From the NCBI GenBank assembly GCA_037178675.1, contig JAYMGJ010000068.1:1-64000 (forward strand): a stretch of 64,000 nt of DNA, given 5' to 3'. A program made the translations under genes and the position numbers. Under the pieces are notes generated by a model that did no database searches, was not told where the DNA came from, and saw nothing but the letters and a program-made list of their open reading frames with translations. This document shows positions 23,541-35,300 of this stretch, piece after piece. Position 1 is the stretch's first letter; the number at the start of each line of letters is the position of its first letter. Origin of the DNA: Scleroderma bovista (Eukaryota; Basidiomycota; Agaricomycetes; Boletales; Sclerodermataceae).

Positions 23541-25973
23541 ATGGCGTCTTCCACGCAAGCCTTATACGCCAACTCCAGCTTTGGATCAGACCGTGACCGC
23601 GACCCCGTCCTCCCAGGCGGAACATCCCAGTGGACCTCTGGCCAGGCTGGGCCCTACACAGAACGTCAAGTTCCGCATGTCAGTCATCGATCCTATCCAT
23701 CTGACACCGCTCATATCGATGGCCTTTGTCCTGACCTCCTGATCAACCATAAAGGTCACCCCGCCTGCGGCTATCAAACCTACTGATGACCAGCTGTTCG
23801 TACGCGATCCTCGTGGCGAGCAGCTGCCCAATGTCGACTTCATGAAGCAACATTTCCTGCGCGAAGGTCGGCTGACGGAAGATCAAGCATTGTACATCTT
23901 GCAACAAGCGACGCGTATGCTCTCACGCGAGCCGAACCTCATCAACATCGAAAGCCCCATTACAAGTGCGTTAGCGTCCATTGCATGCGGGCATTCCGTT
24001 ACTCATCACCATGTCAGTATGTGGAGATATCCATGGCCAGTATGTGAGTTGCGTCATATTAGTGGCTACCCGTGTTATCGCCTGCCTTACGCTTGCAATG
24101 GCAATAAGTATGACCTCATGAAATTGTTTGATATTGGCGGAAGTTTTGCTGAAAACCACTATCTATTCCTTGGTGACTACGTCGATCGGGGTAACTTTGG
24201 CATCGAAGTAGGTCCCCCTGACAACTGGTCTCATTACCACGGCTGACATATGGCTCCAGTGTTTGTTGTATCTCTATGCCATCAAGCTCCAGCACCCAAA
24301 ATATATTACCCTCCTCCGTGGAAACCATGAGTGCCGACATCTCACCGAATATTTTACCTTCAAGCGAGAGTGTATGTTGTTCTGATTGGGCGCGATAATG
24401 TGCTGATCTGTGTTCAAAGGCCTTCATAAATATTCTGCAGCCGTGTACGATGCCTGCTTGGAGTCCTTCAACGCGCTCCCTCTTGCTGCCGTTGTAGACA
24501 AGCGTTTCTTTTGCGTACACGGTGGACTATCGCCAGAACTCATCAAACTTGATGACCTTATCAATGTTCGCATGATCCTTCGTCTTTCTGTCTCGCGATA
24601 TAACACGCTTGGAACAGTTGAATCGTTTTCAAGAACCAGGTTCCAGTGGTCTCCTGTGTGATCTATTGTGGTCAGATCCTGTGGTCAACTTTGGCTACGA
24701 ACACGAACCATCACCGCACGGACCGCCGCTTCCTCCGGGGACGTTGTTTGAGCACAACGCGACGCGCGGGTGTTCTTTCTTCTACACGTACGTGATCCAT
24801 TTCCCCACATCTTTGGGTTTTAGTCTGAAACAAGCTATGTCAAGGTACGAAGCAGCATGCAAGTTCTTGGAACGCAACGGACTTCTTGGCATTGTCCGTG
24901 GGCACGAGGCACAGGACGCAGGGTGCGCTTCTTCTTTCTCTATCACCATCTCAGGCTCACGCGTTTCCTTCTCCTGTCGTCACCATCTGGTGCTGATGGG
25001 TGACACCTACAAAGGTATATGATGTATCGCAAGACACCAACGAAGAAGTTCCCGTCGGTGATAACGGTCTTTAGTGCACCCAATTATCTAGACGTGTATC
25101 ATAACCGTGCGGCGGTGATCAAATATGCAAATAAGAACATCACGATCCGCCAGTTCAACTCGAGCTCTCACCCGTATTGGCTCCCAAATTTCATGGATGC
25201 GTTCACATGGAGCTTGCCGTTTGTGGGCGCTAAAAGTGGGTACCCCTTTGTAGCTTCATTTGCGCAGTCCTTATGTATTGTTAGTCACCGAGATGCTTTT
25301 GGCCATTCTTGCAACGTGTAGCCCCGAGGAGCTTGAAGATACAGATGATGATGACACGCACACGGTGGACTTTACACTTCCTCCGACCGACAGACGACAG
25401 CAAATTAAGAGCAAGATTCTTGCGGTGGGCAGGATGCAGCGCGTGTTCCAGCTACTCCGGTACGTCGGATTCACGTCTCTCTTGGTCTAGCTTACTTATC
25501 GATCATGACGTTGTTTTTGATAAATTAGGGAGGAAGCCGAGAATGCGACAGAGTTGGCTGCGGTACCTATCGAGGACAGACCTGGGCCTGACATGCTCAT
25601 GGCCCAAGGCGCACAAATGAGGAACTACATCCGGAGTTTTGCAGATGCGTAAGTGATCTTGATCCTAACATGCTCATGTCGATTCGTTTACCCCTTTCTT
25701 TACCCCTAATGCAGTCGACGGTCAGATCTCATGAACGAACGTCTGCCACATTTCCAGCCCGCAAACGAGTCCTTCCCTGTCATCCCCGCGCCAAGTATGC
25801 GGCGCTATGCGAGCGGGGACATCGAAGGGTTGAGTATGGAAGCATTGATTAAACGTATGCTGGATGAGGATAATGAGGAGGGAGACTTGGTAGGGCACAT
25901 CTCGGAGCAGATTTCCATGGGGCGAAAAGCGACAGGGAGGCCAACGGCGTTAAAACGATTCGAGACGACCTAG
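23541..25973 (+). CDS. CNA1: calcineurin catalytic subunit A (Ser/Thr phosphatase 2B)
   Basis: Ca2+/calmodulin-activated phosphatase that with subunit B dephosphorylates Crz1-type factors in stress and growth responses. The start [11 protein letters not shown] matches basidiomycete calcineurins; intron 23679-23754 joins RQVPH to [15 protein letters not shown]. The catalytic core has all PPP motifs: [46 protein letters not shown] and [13 protein letters not shown]. The subunit-B helix region precedes a conserved calmodulin-binding segment ([19 protein letters not shown]) and an autoinhibitory motif ([10 protein letters not shown]), so the enzyme should be regulated normally. The C-terminus is about 65 residues beyond the inhibitory motif. 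About ten introns of 50-80 nt interrupt the coding sequence. Convergent with elongin C downstream. Confidence 0.95.
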
Positions 25974-26306
25974 GCCTGTGACATGACGCAGTCGATATGT
26001 CATGGCAGGGTGGAGGGAGGCAATAACACGGAGGGCCGACGCAATGTATGCAGAGGGCCTAGGGACCGGCAGGATCTATTTGACCGTTGTTACAGGGCAT
26101 GTTGTCTACCATTGGATGTACATACGTCAGATGCATGTACTAGAACGAGAGTGACATTCCTAAGGGGGGTGGACCTAGGCCACCGCGATGAGTAGTACAT
26201 AGAGGGGTGAGCCCTAGCCAATAGGGTCAATTGCAAGCGAACCTTGCAGGCGAGACCCTTGATTTATGCTGGGATGAAAGGGTAAACTCTGCGCCCAATT
26301 TCAAAA
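25974..26306. other. convergent 3' region CNA1 / ELC1
   Basis: 333 bp between two stop codons on opposite strands. It must hold both 3' UTRs; no other feature was seen. Confidence 0.45.
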
Positions 26307-26881
26307 CTAGGAAGACAAATCACCTTCAAGGTAGTCGGCCGCAAGAAGGCTGAAAGGGGAAGCCGAGGATGATCAATACACGGCGGACAGAATTACCGTC
26401 AAGACTCACAGCTCCAGTGCGATCTCAGGGGGAATACGCTCGGTGAATTCGTTCAGGGGCACTTCTTCCTTGGGGCCAGCGGCTTCGTACTGTGCCTTGA
26501 AAGACATGTATTCGCATATCTTCTCTACAAGGACGGCACTGCGCAGTGACTGATCAACGAGACTGCGATAGCCCGCACGGAAGCACGACGAGCTCCTTAC
26601 CGTTCGCTGATCGAGCATGTGTTGGCGAGCGCTTCCCTGAAAGTGCCTGCGGACGGCAATGACATTGGTCTGGAAGCGCAAGGAAGGCAGAGCAGGGGAC
26701 TAACTATCTGTGCTTAGCATGGTCTTGAGCGTGCCGCTGATGGTGGCTACATTGCGCTTGACGAGGAAGGAGTACCCGTCGGAGCTGACGAGCTTGACCC
26801 AGTCGCCGTCCTTGTCGGTGTGTCCCTGCACCTTGGAATGGGATACTGCTCAGACGCGTACACGACACTCACGTTTGCCAT
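26307..26881 (-). CDS. ELC1: elongin C
   Basis: SKP1/POZ-fold adaptor of cullin-elongin ubiquitin ligases; in yeast it helps to degrade stalled RNA polymerase II. Five exons on the minus strand (26881-26873, 26831-26705, 26646-26601, 26538-26410, 26349-26307) total 354 nt, 117 residues. Conserved blocks: WVKLVSSDGYSFLVKRNVA, SGTLKTMLSTDS, EALANTCSISERAVLVEK, CEYMSFKAQYEAA, FTERIPPEIALELLLAADYL. The first exon encodes only Met-Ala-Asn. The open frame appears to stop right after ALEL near 26406, but splicing with a donor at 26409 restores the family C-terminus AADYLEG and a stop at 26307. Head to head with UBC13, 124 bp apart. Confidence 0.93.
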
Positions 26882-27005
26882 GGGTTCGTCGACGACGAGA
26901 AGGCGTGGGAATGTAGATTATCCATAATTGGGCTGGGGGTAGATTGGCTCGCTCGACTCTCCCTCGACTGCCGTGATACGATACACACACACACGAGCCA
27001 TCGAT
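26882..27005. promoter_or_regulatory. bidirectional promoter ELC1 / UBC13
   Basis: Only 124 bp separate the two start codons. The interval contains a short CA run (CACACACACACGA at about 26984-26996) and no clear TATA box. Both leaders and the core promoter must fit here. Confidence 0.6.
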
Positions 27006-27757
27006 ATGGTCCTACCCAAGGCAAGCATGCATCCGTGCAGTCCCTGTGTGTCCCGCTGACTGCCACGACGCCCTTATCCAGCGCATCATCAAGGTAGGAC
27101 TGCCCTTTGTGCACTCATTGTTGTCGTGATGGAGTCCTCTGCAGCCTTGAGCACTGACACTGCCGTACCACCAGGAAACTGAGCGGCTCGTTGCGGACCC
27201 CGCACCAGGCATCACGGCTTGTCCGCACGAGGACAACCTACGTTACTTCGATGTGACCATCCAAGGACCTGATGGCAGCCCGTTCCAAAGTAAGTGCACC
27301 TGTCCACAGCTCGAGTCGAGACACACACACGTCCCTGTATCACAGATGGTGTTTTCAAATTGGAACTGTTTCTCCCGGAGGAGTACCCGATGGCGCCCCC
27401 CAAGGTGCGCTTCCTGACCAAGATCTACCATCCCAACATCGGTGGGTTTATTTCGAGATCGCCCAGCTGGGACTGCTCTGATGGTGCACGGATAGATAAG
27501 CTGGGCCGTATCTGTCTGGACATACTGAAAGGTGAGATCCGGAGTCGACGGCCCAGAGCGATGCTGAGCGTGTGGCGGCAGACAAATGGTCGCCTGCCCT
27601 GCAGATTCGGACGGTGCTGCTGTCGATACAGGCGCTTCTGAGTGCGCCGAATCCAGACGACCCACTTGCGACGGATGTGGCGAAGCACTACAAGGAGAAC
27701 GAGAAGGACGCGCAGCGGGTGAGCCGAGAGTGGACAGTGAAGTATGCGTCCGACTGA
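27006..27757 (+). CDS. UBC13: ubiquitin-conjugating enzyme E2 Ubc13 (K63-chain specific)
   Basis: E2 that with the Mms2/UEV partner builds Lys63-linked chains on PCNA and other targets in DNA-damage tolerance. Six coding exons: 27006-27020, 27082-27093, 27175-27289, 27346-27441, 27496-27531, 27582-27757; 450 nt, 149 residues, the usual family length. The protein reads [57 protein letters not shown] with the HPN motif, then the active-site cysteine in [17 protein letters not shown]. The N-terminus depends on a GC-AG intron (27021-27081) and a 12-nt exon encoding Arg-Ile-Ile-Lys; without them the protein would lack its first nine residues. All splice phases are consistent. Confidence 0.95.
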
Positions 27758-28217
27758 GGAATCTGAGTAGTGTTGGATTAGTCGTGTATTTTTTTTTTTG
27801 TTTCCGCGGAATGACAGCATGTGATGCACGATCCCGTAAGCGCCGATCTAGGCTGGTCTAGATTCTGCAACGCGACTTTGTCTTGATCTCCATAATTACA
27901 CCTGCCTGGATTAACAGCCGCACACTCGCACAACGCACCTCGACAAAACCCAGCTCCCGACCCATCTTCGCCCCCGTGCAAGCTGGCCTCCCCGTTCACG
28001 CGCTGGAGGCGCCTCCATCCTCTCTTGGCTGTGTAAGTCATTTCTGGTTCCCTACATAGTATCCCTGCCTCTCTCCCCTCTCACCCCCTCCCCTCCCCTG
28101 CAGTGCATCGTCATCTTCCAGCAGCCTCGAGGTCCCAGCCCACCCTGCATCACACACCAGAATCCCCTCCCTCGATTTCCCTCGACATACATTTCCACCC
28201 TAGTTTGCTGATCATCC
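27758..28217. other. intergenic, 460 bp
   Basis: Holds the UBC13 3' end (a T10 run near 27789) and a pyrimidine-rich tract near 28070-28105 upstream of the next gene. Nothing else was seen. Confidence 0.4.
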
Positions 28218-30062
28218 ATGTCGATCCTGAACGCAGACGTCCTCCACATACTTAGCAGTGAGCTGCTCCAGATGGAAGGTGGAGGAGCACCCTCATCCCT
28301 CCTCAATCTCTCCGCAGCATCTCGCCTCCTCCGCCATGCCTGTCTCCCGATTATATTTTCTCAAGTGCGCTGGCCACACAAATCAAAGGTAGATGCAGAA
28401 CGTCGCCTCCTCTTTTTCCCAGAGTCCTTGCAGCCGTACATCAGGTCAGAAGCGATTATCTCCCCACGCGCAGCGTAACTCACACGCGATTTCCTATTAG
28501 GCATCTCCAGCTCATATGGCATGACGAGTGGACAGAACCCGGTCGTCTGCGCCACGGTTTCTTCGATCGCAATAACATGTACACGCCGTGCTATTACAGC
28601 CTCGACGTCGTCGCCTCTGCCATCGTCTCTATGCCCAAGCTGACCCGGATCACCATGTCTTGCCCATTCATCCCCCCACAGTCGCTCTTCGAGGCTGTTG
28701 GCCAATGCAAATTGCTTACCTCTTTCTCCCTCATAGATACACCCATAGACATGGGTCTCATGTCCGTGTTCCCTGCTCGCCTTTCCCGTGTGAATCTTGC
28801 CCCCGTGGGCCAATGTCTGCGCATTGGCGACGGCCCAACAGATCCAAGAGCCGCAGAGCTCACCTACTTCACCCGGGACTGGCGGAGGAAGCACCGTGCC
28901 GAAGCCCACATCCGTGGGCTCAGAGAACAGCGCTCATGCGCCATCTTTCTCCGTCAACAGGCCCCGAGTCTCACTCACTTGGAGATTTCAGGCGACCTAT
29001 GCAACTTTGCTTCACTTGCTGCTCTCCATTGGCCCGATTTGCGCACCCTCGTTCTCTATGGCCACGTTCCGGGGCTCCAGCCCCCCCATACATTCGTCGC
29101 TCCCCCTCAGCCCGCAGCGTCTATTTGGGATGCCCTCGAGCGCATGCCGGCGCTGAATGATTTGCGTCTGCTTTTCTCTCGCACGAGGGGAAAGGATTTC
29201 GTGTTACTTCCACGGGAAGAAGTTCCCCATCCTGCGTACCTCCAGAAGTTGGCATCGCTCACCAGCTTCGCAATTTCCAACGCCTGCAGACTCGACGGCA
29301 TCTTTAACTATCTACCTTCCGTTCAAAAAGTCGCCATCTTGGCCATCGTTGACCTGCCACGGTGGCCCATTGCCCTCTCTCAAGCTGAAGCGGAATGCGT
29401 GATCTCCGACATTGCCTCGAGTGGCTGTCCACTGAGGCATTTGCGCATCATCATCGAGGATAAGCTCACTCCGCGAACTTGCAATCTTATTGCCACGCTC
29501 CTCCCTTTGCTGGAGGTGCTCGAAATCGAGCGCTGTGGGTATCATGACGGAAAATCTATTCCTAGAAGTGTACGTACACTCTGCCCTCTTCTTCCACCTC
29601 TTTCCCATCCATATAGCTCGGGCCGATCTTCACGGTCCTGCTTGTGGGGGAAGGGGTCTATTGTTTTCTTTGATTAAATAAATCGCACAGCAGGAATTCG
29701 TCGATGCCTTACTGCCGTTGTCGAACCTCCGATTTCTTCGTCTATGCATGCAATTTCCCGAATATGACGAAATGGACGACCAGGAATCGTGGAAGGCCTC
29801 GCGGTACGACTGCGCGAACATGTTTGCTGACGGGTCCAAAACGCTGTGCCAGGTCGGATTCGAGTACCGTAAGCGCACTGGCACCCATCGATATCAAGAT
29901 GCGTGGCTTGATTTCAGCATCATACGCAGCGGGGGAAGGGGAGCTCTATCACCGGGGAAAATGAATGGGGGGCATGGGGGACAGGTGAGCACCCTCCGAC
30001 CTCTTGCTGAGATGCGGTATGCATTCCCAGAGGTCTGGACACCTACACGGTTGCTCTCGTGA
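28218..30062 (+). CDS. F-box/LRR-like protein
   Basis: Probable F-box-type protein of about 540 residues, recognised from its N-terminus (LNADVLHILSSELL, SAASRLLRHACLPIIFSQV) and from long leucine-rich stretches such as LPSVQKVAILAIVDLPRWP and LLPLLEVLEIERCGY. Three main exons: 28218-28445 approximately, 28501-29573 approximately, and 29691 approximately to 30062. The second intron uses donor GTACGTAC after PRS and joins to QEFVDALLPLSNLRFLRL. The F-box is degenerate compared with the two coiled-coil F-box proteins in this window, so SCF membership is inferred. The C-terminal 40 residues (after DFSIIRSGG) are Gly-rich and may belong to a further intron. Confidence 0.72.
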
Positions 30063-31345
30063 GCTACAAACTGTCTCATTTTTGTCTTGTATGCGCGTTT
30101 GGGTCGGTTCCGCGATGTCGTTTTCGTTCTTTGTAGAGAATTGGCTCCTGGGTATTGGTATCCACGTGTATGTGACTCACACGTGCTGTACATGTGGGGA
30201 TTGTCGCTCGGTCGTATAGATATATGCCTTGTCGCTGTCCACGGCTTTACTAGTGTTGCGTGTCTTTTACTACTTACGGGCATTGTGGATATAGGGCTCT
30301 GTCCTAGTCGATATATTGGCTGGAATATATGCTCTGTTAGGGTCTGCTTTGGGTTTTGTGTCCATGGTACTGCCGAGCAGTGCGATGATGGCCAGGCAAA
30401 TCCGAGGGAGAGCGCGTGAACTTGACCTCAGCGCAATGTCATTGCACGAGGCTACCGCGAGTTTCATCCTCGGCAGAGGTTGTCATTCAAATCTGCGAGC
30501 GATTGCAGGGGCAGTTCCTCCGACTAGTTTCCCGTCAACTTACCATACCAAAAGCAGAGATGCGCATGTGATGCATGAAGAGACCATGATACATACTTAC
30601 GTGGCAGAGACGCTAACAGTTGCGCCAAGTGAGAGACATCTTTTGATGCAGAAGGCCCAGATGGAGCTGTCGTTGGCAAGAAGGACCGACGCGAACATGA
30701 AGGAAGCTTCACGAACTAGGCCAGTGACTGAGTGACCAGTGTCGACTGCCTTGACGATATGTGGTGAGACCTGGTGAGACCGTAGACGTAATTCCTAGAT
30801 GGCACATTTGCCAGTGAAGGGTTCTGGTGGCGCAGAACGTTTACGCAGCCTGCCAGCGTGGCACAAATTGACAACACCTGTAGGCAACCGTTAGGGCACA
30901 CGTCCTCTGAGGATGGCCCTCGAATGCAACTGTTTTTTTTTCCCTGGCGCACCACGTTGAGCGACCCAGGGGCCAGTAACAGGTCCGCCCAAATTGACAA
31001 CATTGTGCCATGTTCGATACGGAACGTTGGCCAGGATTCGTGCCGCGCACAGCAAGTTAACTAAGGACCTCGGTGGTGGCAGGTACCTCATATACCTCAT
31101 GTGAGTTCGGTTTCGAGTTCTATCTGACGGCAAGCTAAAAGCGGCCCCAGTTAATCCGCCATACCGTCGTTTCCACAGTATGGAAACCATCTGCAAAAGA
31201 ATGGATAATAACTGTGATCACTTGCTGCACCATAAAGTTTGCCAACGTTGTGGCAGAGTAGACGGATCCATGGGTTGGTACGTTAAATTCCAGCGCTTGG
31301 CGTTATGTTGCGATTTCGTTGGATCCTCTGCTTCTCCGGCTCTAC
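30063..31345. other. 1.3-kb intergenic segment without a confident gene
   Basis: Contains open frames on both strands at about 30270-30735. The minus-strand reading (roughly 30720-30270) has hydrophobic, coding-like stretches such as LPRICLAIIALLGSTMD and a possible intron (30600-30525), but no family could be named. The 12-mer AAATTGACAACA occurs at about 30864 and again near 30991. Otherwise nothing was recognised. Confidence 0.35.
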
Positions 31346-32030
31346 ATGATGATATCCCAGCATACACTCGTGATCTGTGCAGTCATTGCCGCCGTGCAAT
31401 GGCAGACGGTAGCTGCTTTTCCCGCATATACGACTCAAGTTGGAGTGAACAACCCGATCCCAGTGACTTCGGTCATTTCTATACCGTACGTGATAAATCG
31501 TGACCCTGTGATGTATGTGGCGAATCATCACCCTACTTATCGTGCAATTGAAGTTGATGCAATCGTTTCTGGACTTAGGTCGCAGAACATCCAAGATGAT
31601 ACCCCCACCTCTGCCTTGTTCAAATTGGCAATAGAGGCTGGGCCCACTCCGTCGAGTGCCGCGCAGTCACAACCAGATGCAACTCAAGGTTCGTGTACAT
31701 ATATTTTACGTCGAGGTGTCCCCCGTATAACACCATGCGACAGGGACTAGCGCAAGTACTGTCACCTTGCTGGCTGCAGTAAATGCGCCAATTCCGGTGC
31801 AAGACGCCACCTGTTTAAATGTCCTAAGAATACTGTTTGGGCTATCGATAGCAACCTGCATTTGTGTTTCCTTTAACTTCATTCTACTTTTGTGTTTCTG
31901 TGTTGCCTTCCGTTTCTACATCCATGTGAGTACGCCCTTGTGTGCTCATGCTGGTGGTATACTAAGATGTGGCATTTATCAGCGATATCTTACAGAGCGA
32001 GACGCTTCTAGACTGGAGGAGAAACGCTGA
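31346..32030 (+). CDS. orphan small single-pass membrane protein
   Basis: Not recognised. Three exons (31346-31688, 31744-31925, 31983-32030) total 573 nt, 190 residues, with good GT-AG sites and consistent phases. The N-terminus is a signal-like segment (ISQHTLVICAVIAAVQ, then A/F-rich) and a strong hydrophobic helix sits near the C-terminus (ILFGLSIATCICVSFNFILL, continuing into a Cys/Phe-rich run). A basic tail follows (RYLTERDASRLEEKR). This suggests a secreted N-terminal ectodomain of about 130 residues, one membrane span and a short cytosolic tail. The ATG is the first in the frame; a second ATG follows directly. No homologue is known to me. The gene might be lineage-specific. Confidence 0.5.
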
Positions 32031-32393
32031 GTTTACGTGGTGGACATGGTCAGCACCCGCTGGCGGGTGGTCAGGCAGGGACACGTGTAAAAGGTTCGTG
32101 TGTGCTGCAGAGCACACAGCGAGGAAGAATACCATAGTGTACAACGCATGTAGGGAACGGGTACCAAGCTGTGTCATAAGTTTATATGTAGGTCCTTGGT
32201 GTGGATTTGAATGTGTTCAGCGCCTGGCAATGGCATCTGAGCCACTTGGCTGCTGTGGCGATGATTCCCTATTATTATTTGCACCCGAGACCCCACCCTC
32301 AAGTTGTCCTTCATTCCACACTGACAGAGACCTTCCGTTGTTTTGTCTTTGGCTTTTGCTTCTCGAGCACTCGCCAGCTCCCGGTCGGTGCAG
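32031..32393. other. intergenic, 363 bp
   Basis: Region between the orphan membrane gene and the RING-H2 gene. The RING frame is open a little upstream of its ATG but only from a TTG. No element was recognised. Confidence 0.4.
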
Positions 32394-35300
32394 ATGTCCT
32401 CGTCCTCGAACTATCGTTCGTCCCAGCTGCACCGCGTTAGCCTTCACTCGAACGGAAAGCGCCCGTTCGAGGAATGCGGGTACGATTCTGATCCTGATAC
32501 ATCGCTAAACAGTTCAACGCAGGCCAGTGGAAGTGGAAGTTCAGCGAGCTCTCGTCACTTTCCCAGCAGCTCAACTAGTAGTAGCAGTGGAGAGGGCAGG
32601 AATAAGAGAGCCCGGAGTACAAGCAGCTCCTCTAACAGTGACCTTTCATCTTCCTCGGACGTTTCCACCTCCACCGGATACGACACCGCCCCGTCCAGCT
32701 CACGCAGCGATCTTATTCCAAGTGGCCCATCTCCATCGTCTCGGAACGCGGTAGATTGCCCAGTTCCCGCCCCTGCAATGTTTGACCCCCAAGAGGGAGT
32801 GATGTCAGACTTGAGCATCGAGCTGCCCCGCCCAGCGTTTACTACAAGCGTCCCCACTACAACTGCTTCTTCTTCAGAGGACAGCCTACGCAGCTCTTTG
32901 GAACGTTTCAACGAGTTCGAGCGTCAGATTGCCGCACTCCGTAGCTCTTTCGCAGCCTCGCGTCCTCCACTACCGTCACAAATGGGATCTTCCGAACATG
33001 CTCATGAGGAATGGCATGCTATGTCCTCAGGCTTTCTTAGCACTGGGCTGTCCACGTCTGATGCCAGCGATGACTCTGTCCACCTGGTTCCGACAGATTC
33101 TTTTTCTTCTCCACCTGCCGTCCAGTCGACCAGTGGTCAGCTATTCATCATAGCCGTGGCGCCTCGTTTGACTGACTTCCAATTCCCAGGTGTTCCTGCA
33201 AGCCTTCCTCCGGCTTCTTCGGCGAGCAATGGTCTGTACTCTGCACAGCACAGCAGCATTTCACGTTCCCAAGTCTATCGTCCACCCTTGGGGGCAAGAC
33301 AATCGGTTGGGCAGGGCCATTCTGGAGTGGCATCCGCTTCTTATAATAGCACCGTACCTACAAGAACGGCAAGTACAACCGCTGACATCGGCGTGAGGCA
33401 GCCAACTTCAGGTCCCGTGTCTTCCCCTCCTCCTTCCCCTCAGCTACGTCCTGTTCGAAGGAGTCCCTCGCCACTCATCTTAGATCCAGTGGTATCCTCC
33501 TATAGCTCCGATGATTCCGGTATACTCGGGGACAGGGACGTTAGCTCTGATCAACGTCCCCCTGTAAGTCGCAGAACTACGGATAGTATCTTTCCAGAAA
33601 GCTCGCTATCCTTTGTAACCCGATCAGGTAAGACATCGCTTTACGCCCCACTCGGAGGAAACTATCTTACGGTACTGGTTCTTTTCTGCCAGATTCACAC
33701 ACTCTCAGAGGTCCGTCCGTCGTTTCAATTATGCAATCATGGGCTGAGTACATTCTTACACAACAACCTGCAGCTTCCCCCGAACCCATCGAAGCCAGGC
33801 ACCGGGTTATCAGACAGCACTCTGCGGAACGTGCCCCCACTCCTTCCGTTTTCGATGTGTTCGGGATCGAGGATTCGCTACCCCATCGTAATGCCTCTGG
33901 GCGTGGGTCTCCGCCCCGGGAACGTTCACAAACCTCAACGCCTTTCCAAGTAGATCCTAGAGGTAAGTGTAGTCGACAAGCTCTTCTTCGCAATGTCCTG
34001 CTAAGTGTTTAGTGGTCGCAGAATCTGAACCAGGTCGTTTGCGTGGGCGCACGACGAGTGTCACTACCTTGGCCAATCGTCCGAATTTTCATTCTTGGCT
34101 CTACTCCATGCCATCGACGAACTCGCTTATGTCGGAGAATGCTGCAGAACACCGCCACATTATGGCCCGAGAGCAAATGTGGAGTCCTCTACGCCGGCAT
34201 AATGGTCTTGAAGTTACCGATCACGATGATGATTCCCCCTCGGACGCATCCAGTAGATCTGAAGTAATTTTGGTGCCAAATCGTGGTGAGTTCGGACAGG
34301 GTGATCGACCGGGTCCCGCTCGAAGTGTGGTCCCAGCTACTCATGGTGGGCGTGAGCCAGGAGGAGTCCGTAGACCGGAAACTCGCCTGGAGGCTGTACG
34401 TCCATTTGTGCCGCGGCCTCCTTCCCCTTTTCCAGATCCTATGGTCTCGCACGCTTTCGAGCCTCTCTCAGAGTTTTTCGCAACCGATATTCCTACGAGT
34501 TCAGGATCTCATAGGATCCATAGGGAAACCTCATCTCCCACGGACGAGTGGTCAACTCCGTATGCTGGGCAGCGACATCAGCAACAAGCACCTACGGCAA
34601 CTTCCTATTCATACACCAGTTTGAATCTCGACTCATTCCAGTCAGGGATGTTTAGAGATTCCCTTCAGAGGTCCGCAGATGTCCATCGACCTACGATTTC
34701 TCGCCAGTTCTCTTGGAATGTCGAAGAGGATAGCGACTCCAGTGACGACATGGATTTTGGCATTATGAGGCCACCACAACCATCGGTAGGTCTTTGGATT
34801 TTCATCAAATCTTAGGTTTGTTATTGAATCGCGGCCATAGTCACCCCCGCTTCGTGACAGGTTGCGAGCATTCGCGTAAGCTCATTTATCCATGTATATT
34901 TGGTTGGTTGTCTGATCGACTCCCAGCACTGGCATACGTTCTCAGCGAGATGCAATTGCTGCTCTCGATCGCACAGAGCCTACGCCCTCAAGTGTGAATG
35001 ACGAACGGATGGCGTTCCGAGAGCGTCAGCAAGATGTGGCGAGAGGTCCGGGTCCAACTGTATTTGGAAGGCAAAGTATTGCAGGAGGAACACAGCCCTC
35101 AAATGTATCCTATGGTGGGAACAGGGGGACGGCATCTAGGGTTATGGACCCCATACGTGGCCAACGCGACGAAAGCCGGCGGCGTCCAATCTCAACCCTC
35201 GACACTTATAACCCTCCCGGTCCGAACTTAAACCGGGCATTGCGACCCGTCACGCCGGACGACGAGCCTGTGGCGCGACGGCCGTTCGCAGGGGGCATTC

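Noticed and set aside
24000..24120. Frameshift within the calcineurin phosphatase motif
   Set aside because: Two short introns flank a small exon encoding the GDIHGQY segment; all phases fit.
26406..26681. Elongin C ending at ALEL (premature stop or truncation)
   Set aside because: A GT-AG intron (26409-26350) restores the conserved AADYLEG C-terminus, so the gene is complete.
32343..32393. Longer N-terminus of the RING-H2 protein
   Set aside because: The frame is open but begins with TTG; the first ATG is at 32394.
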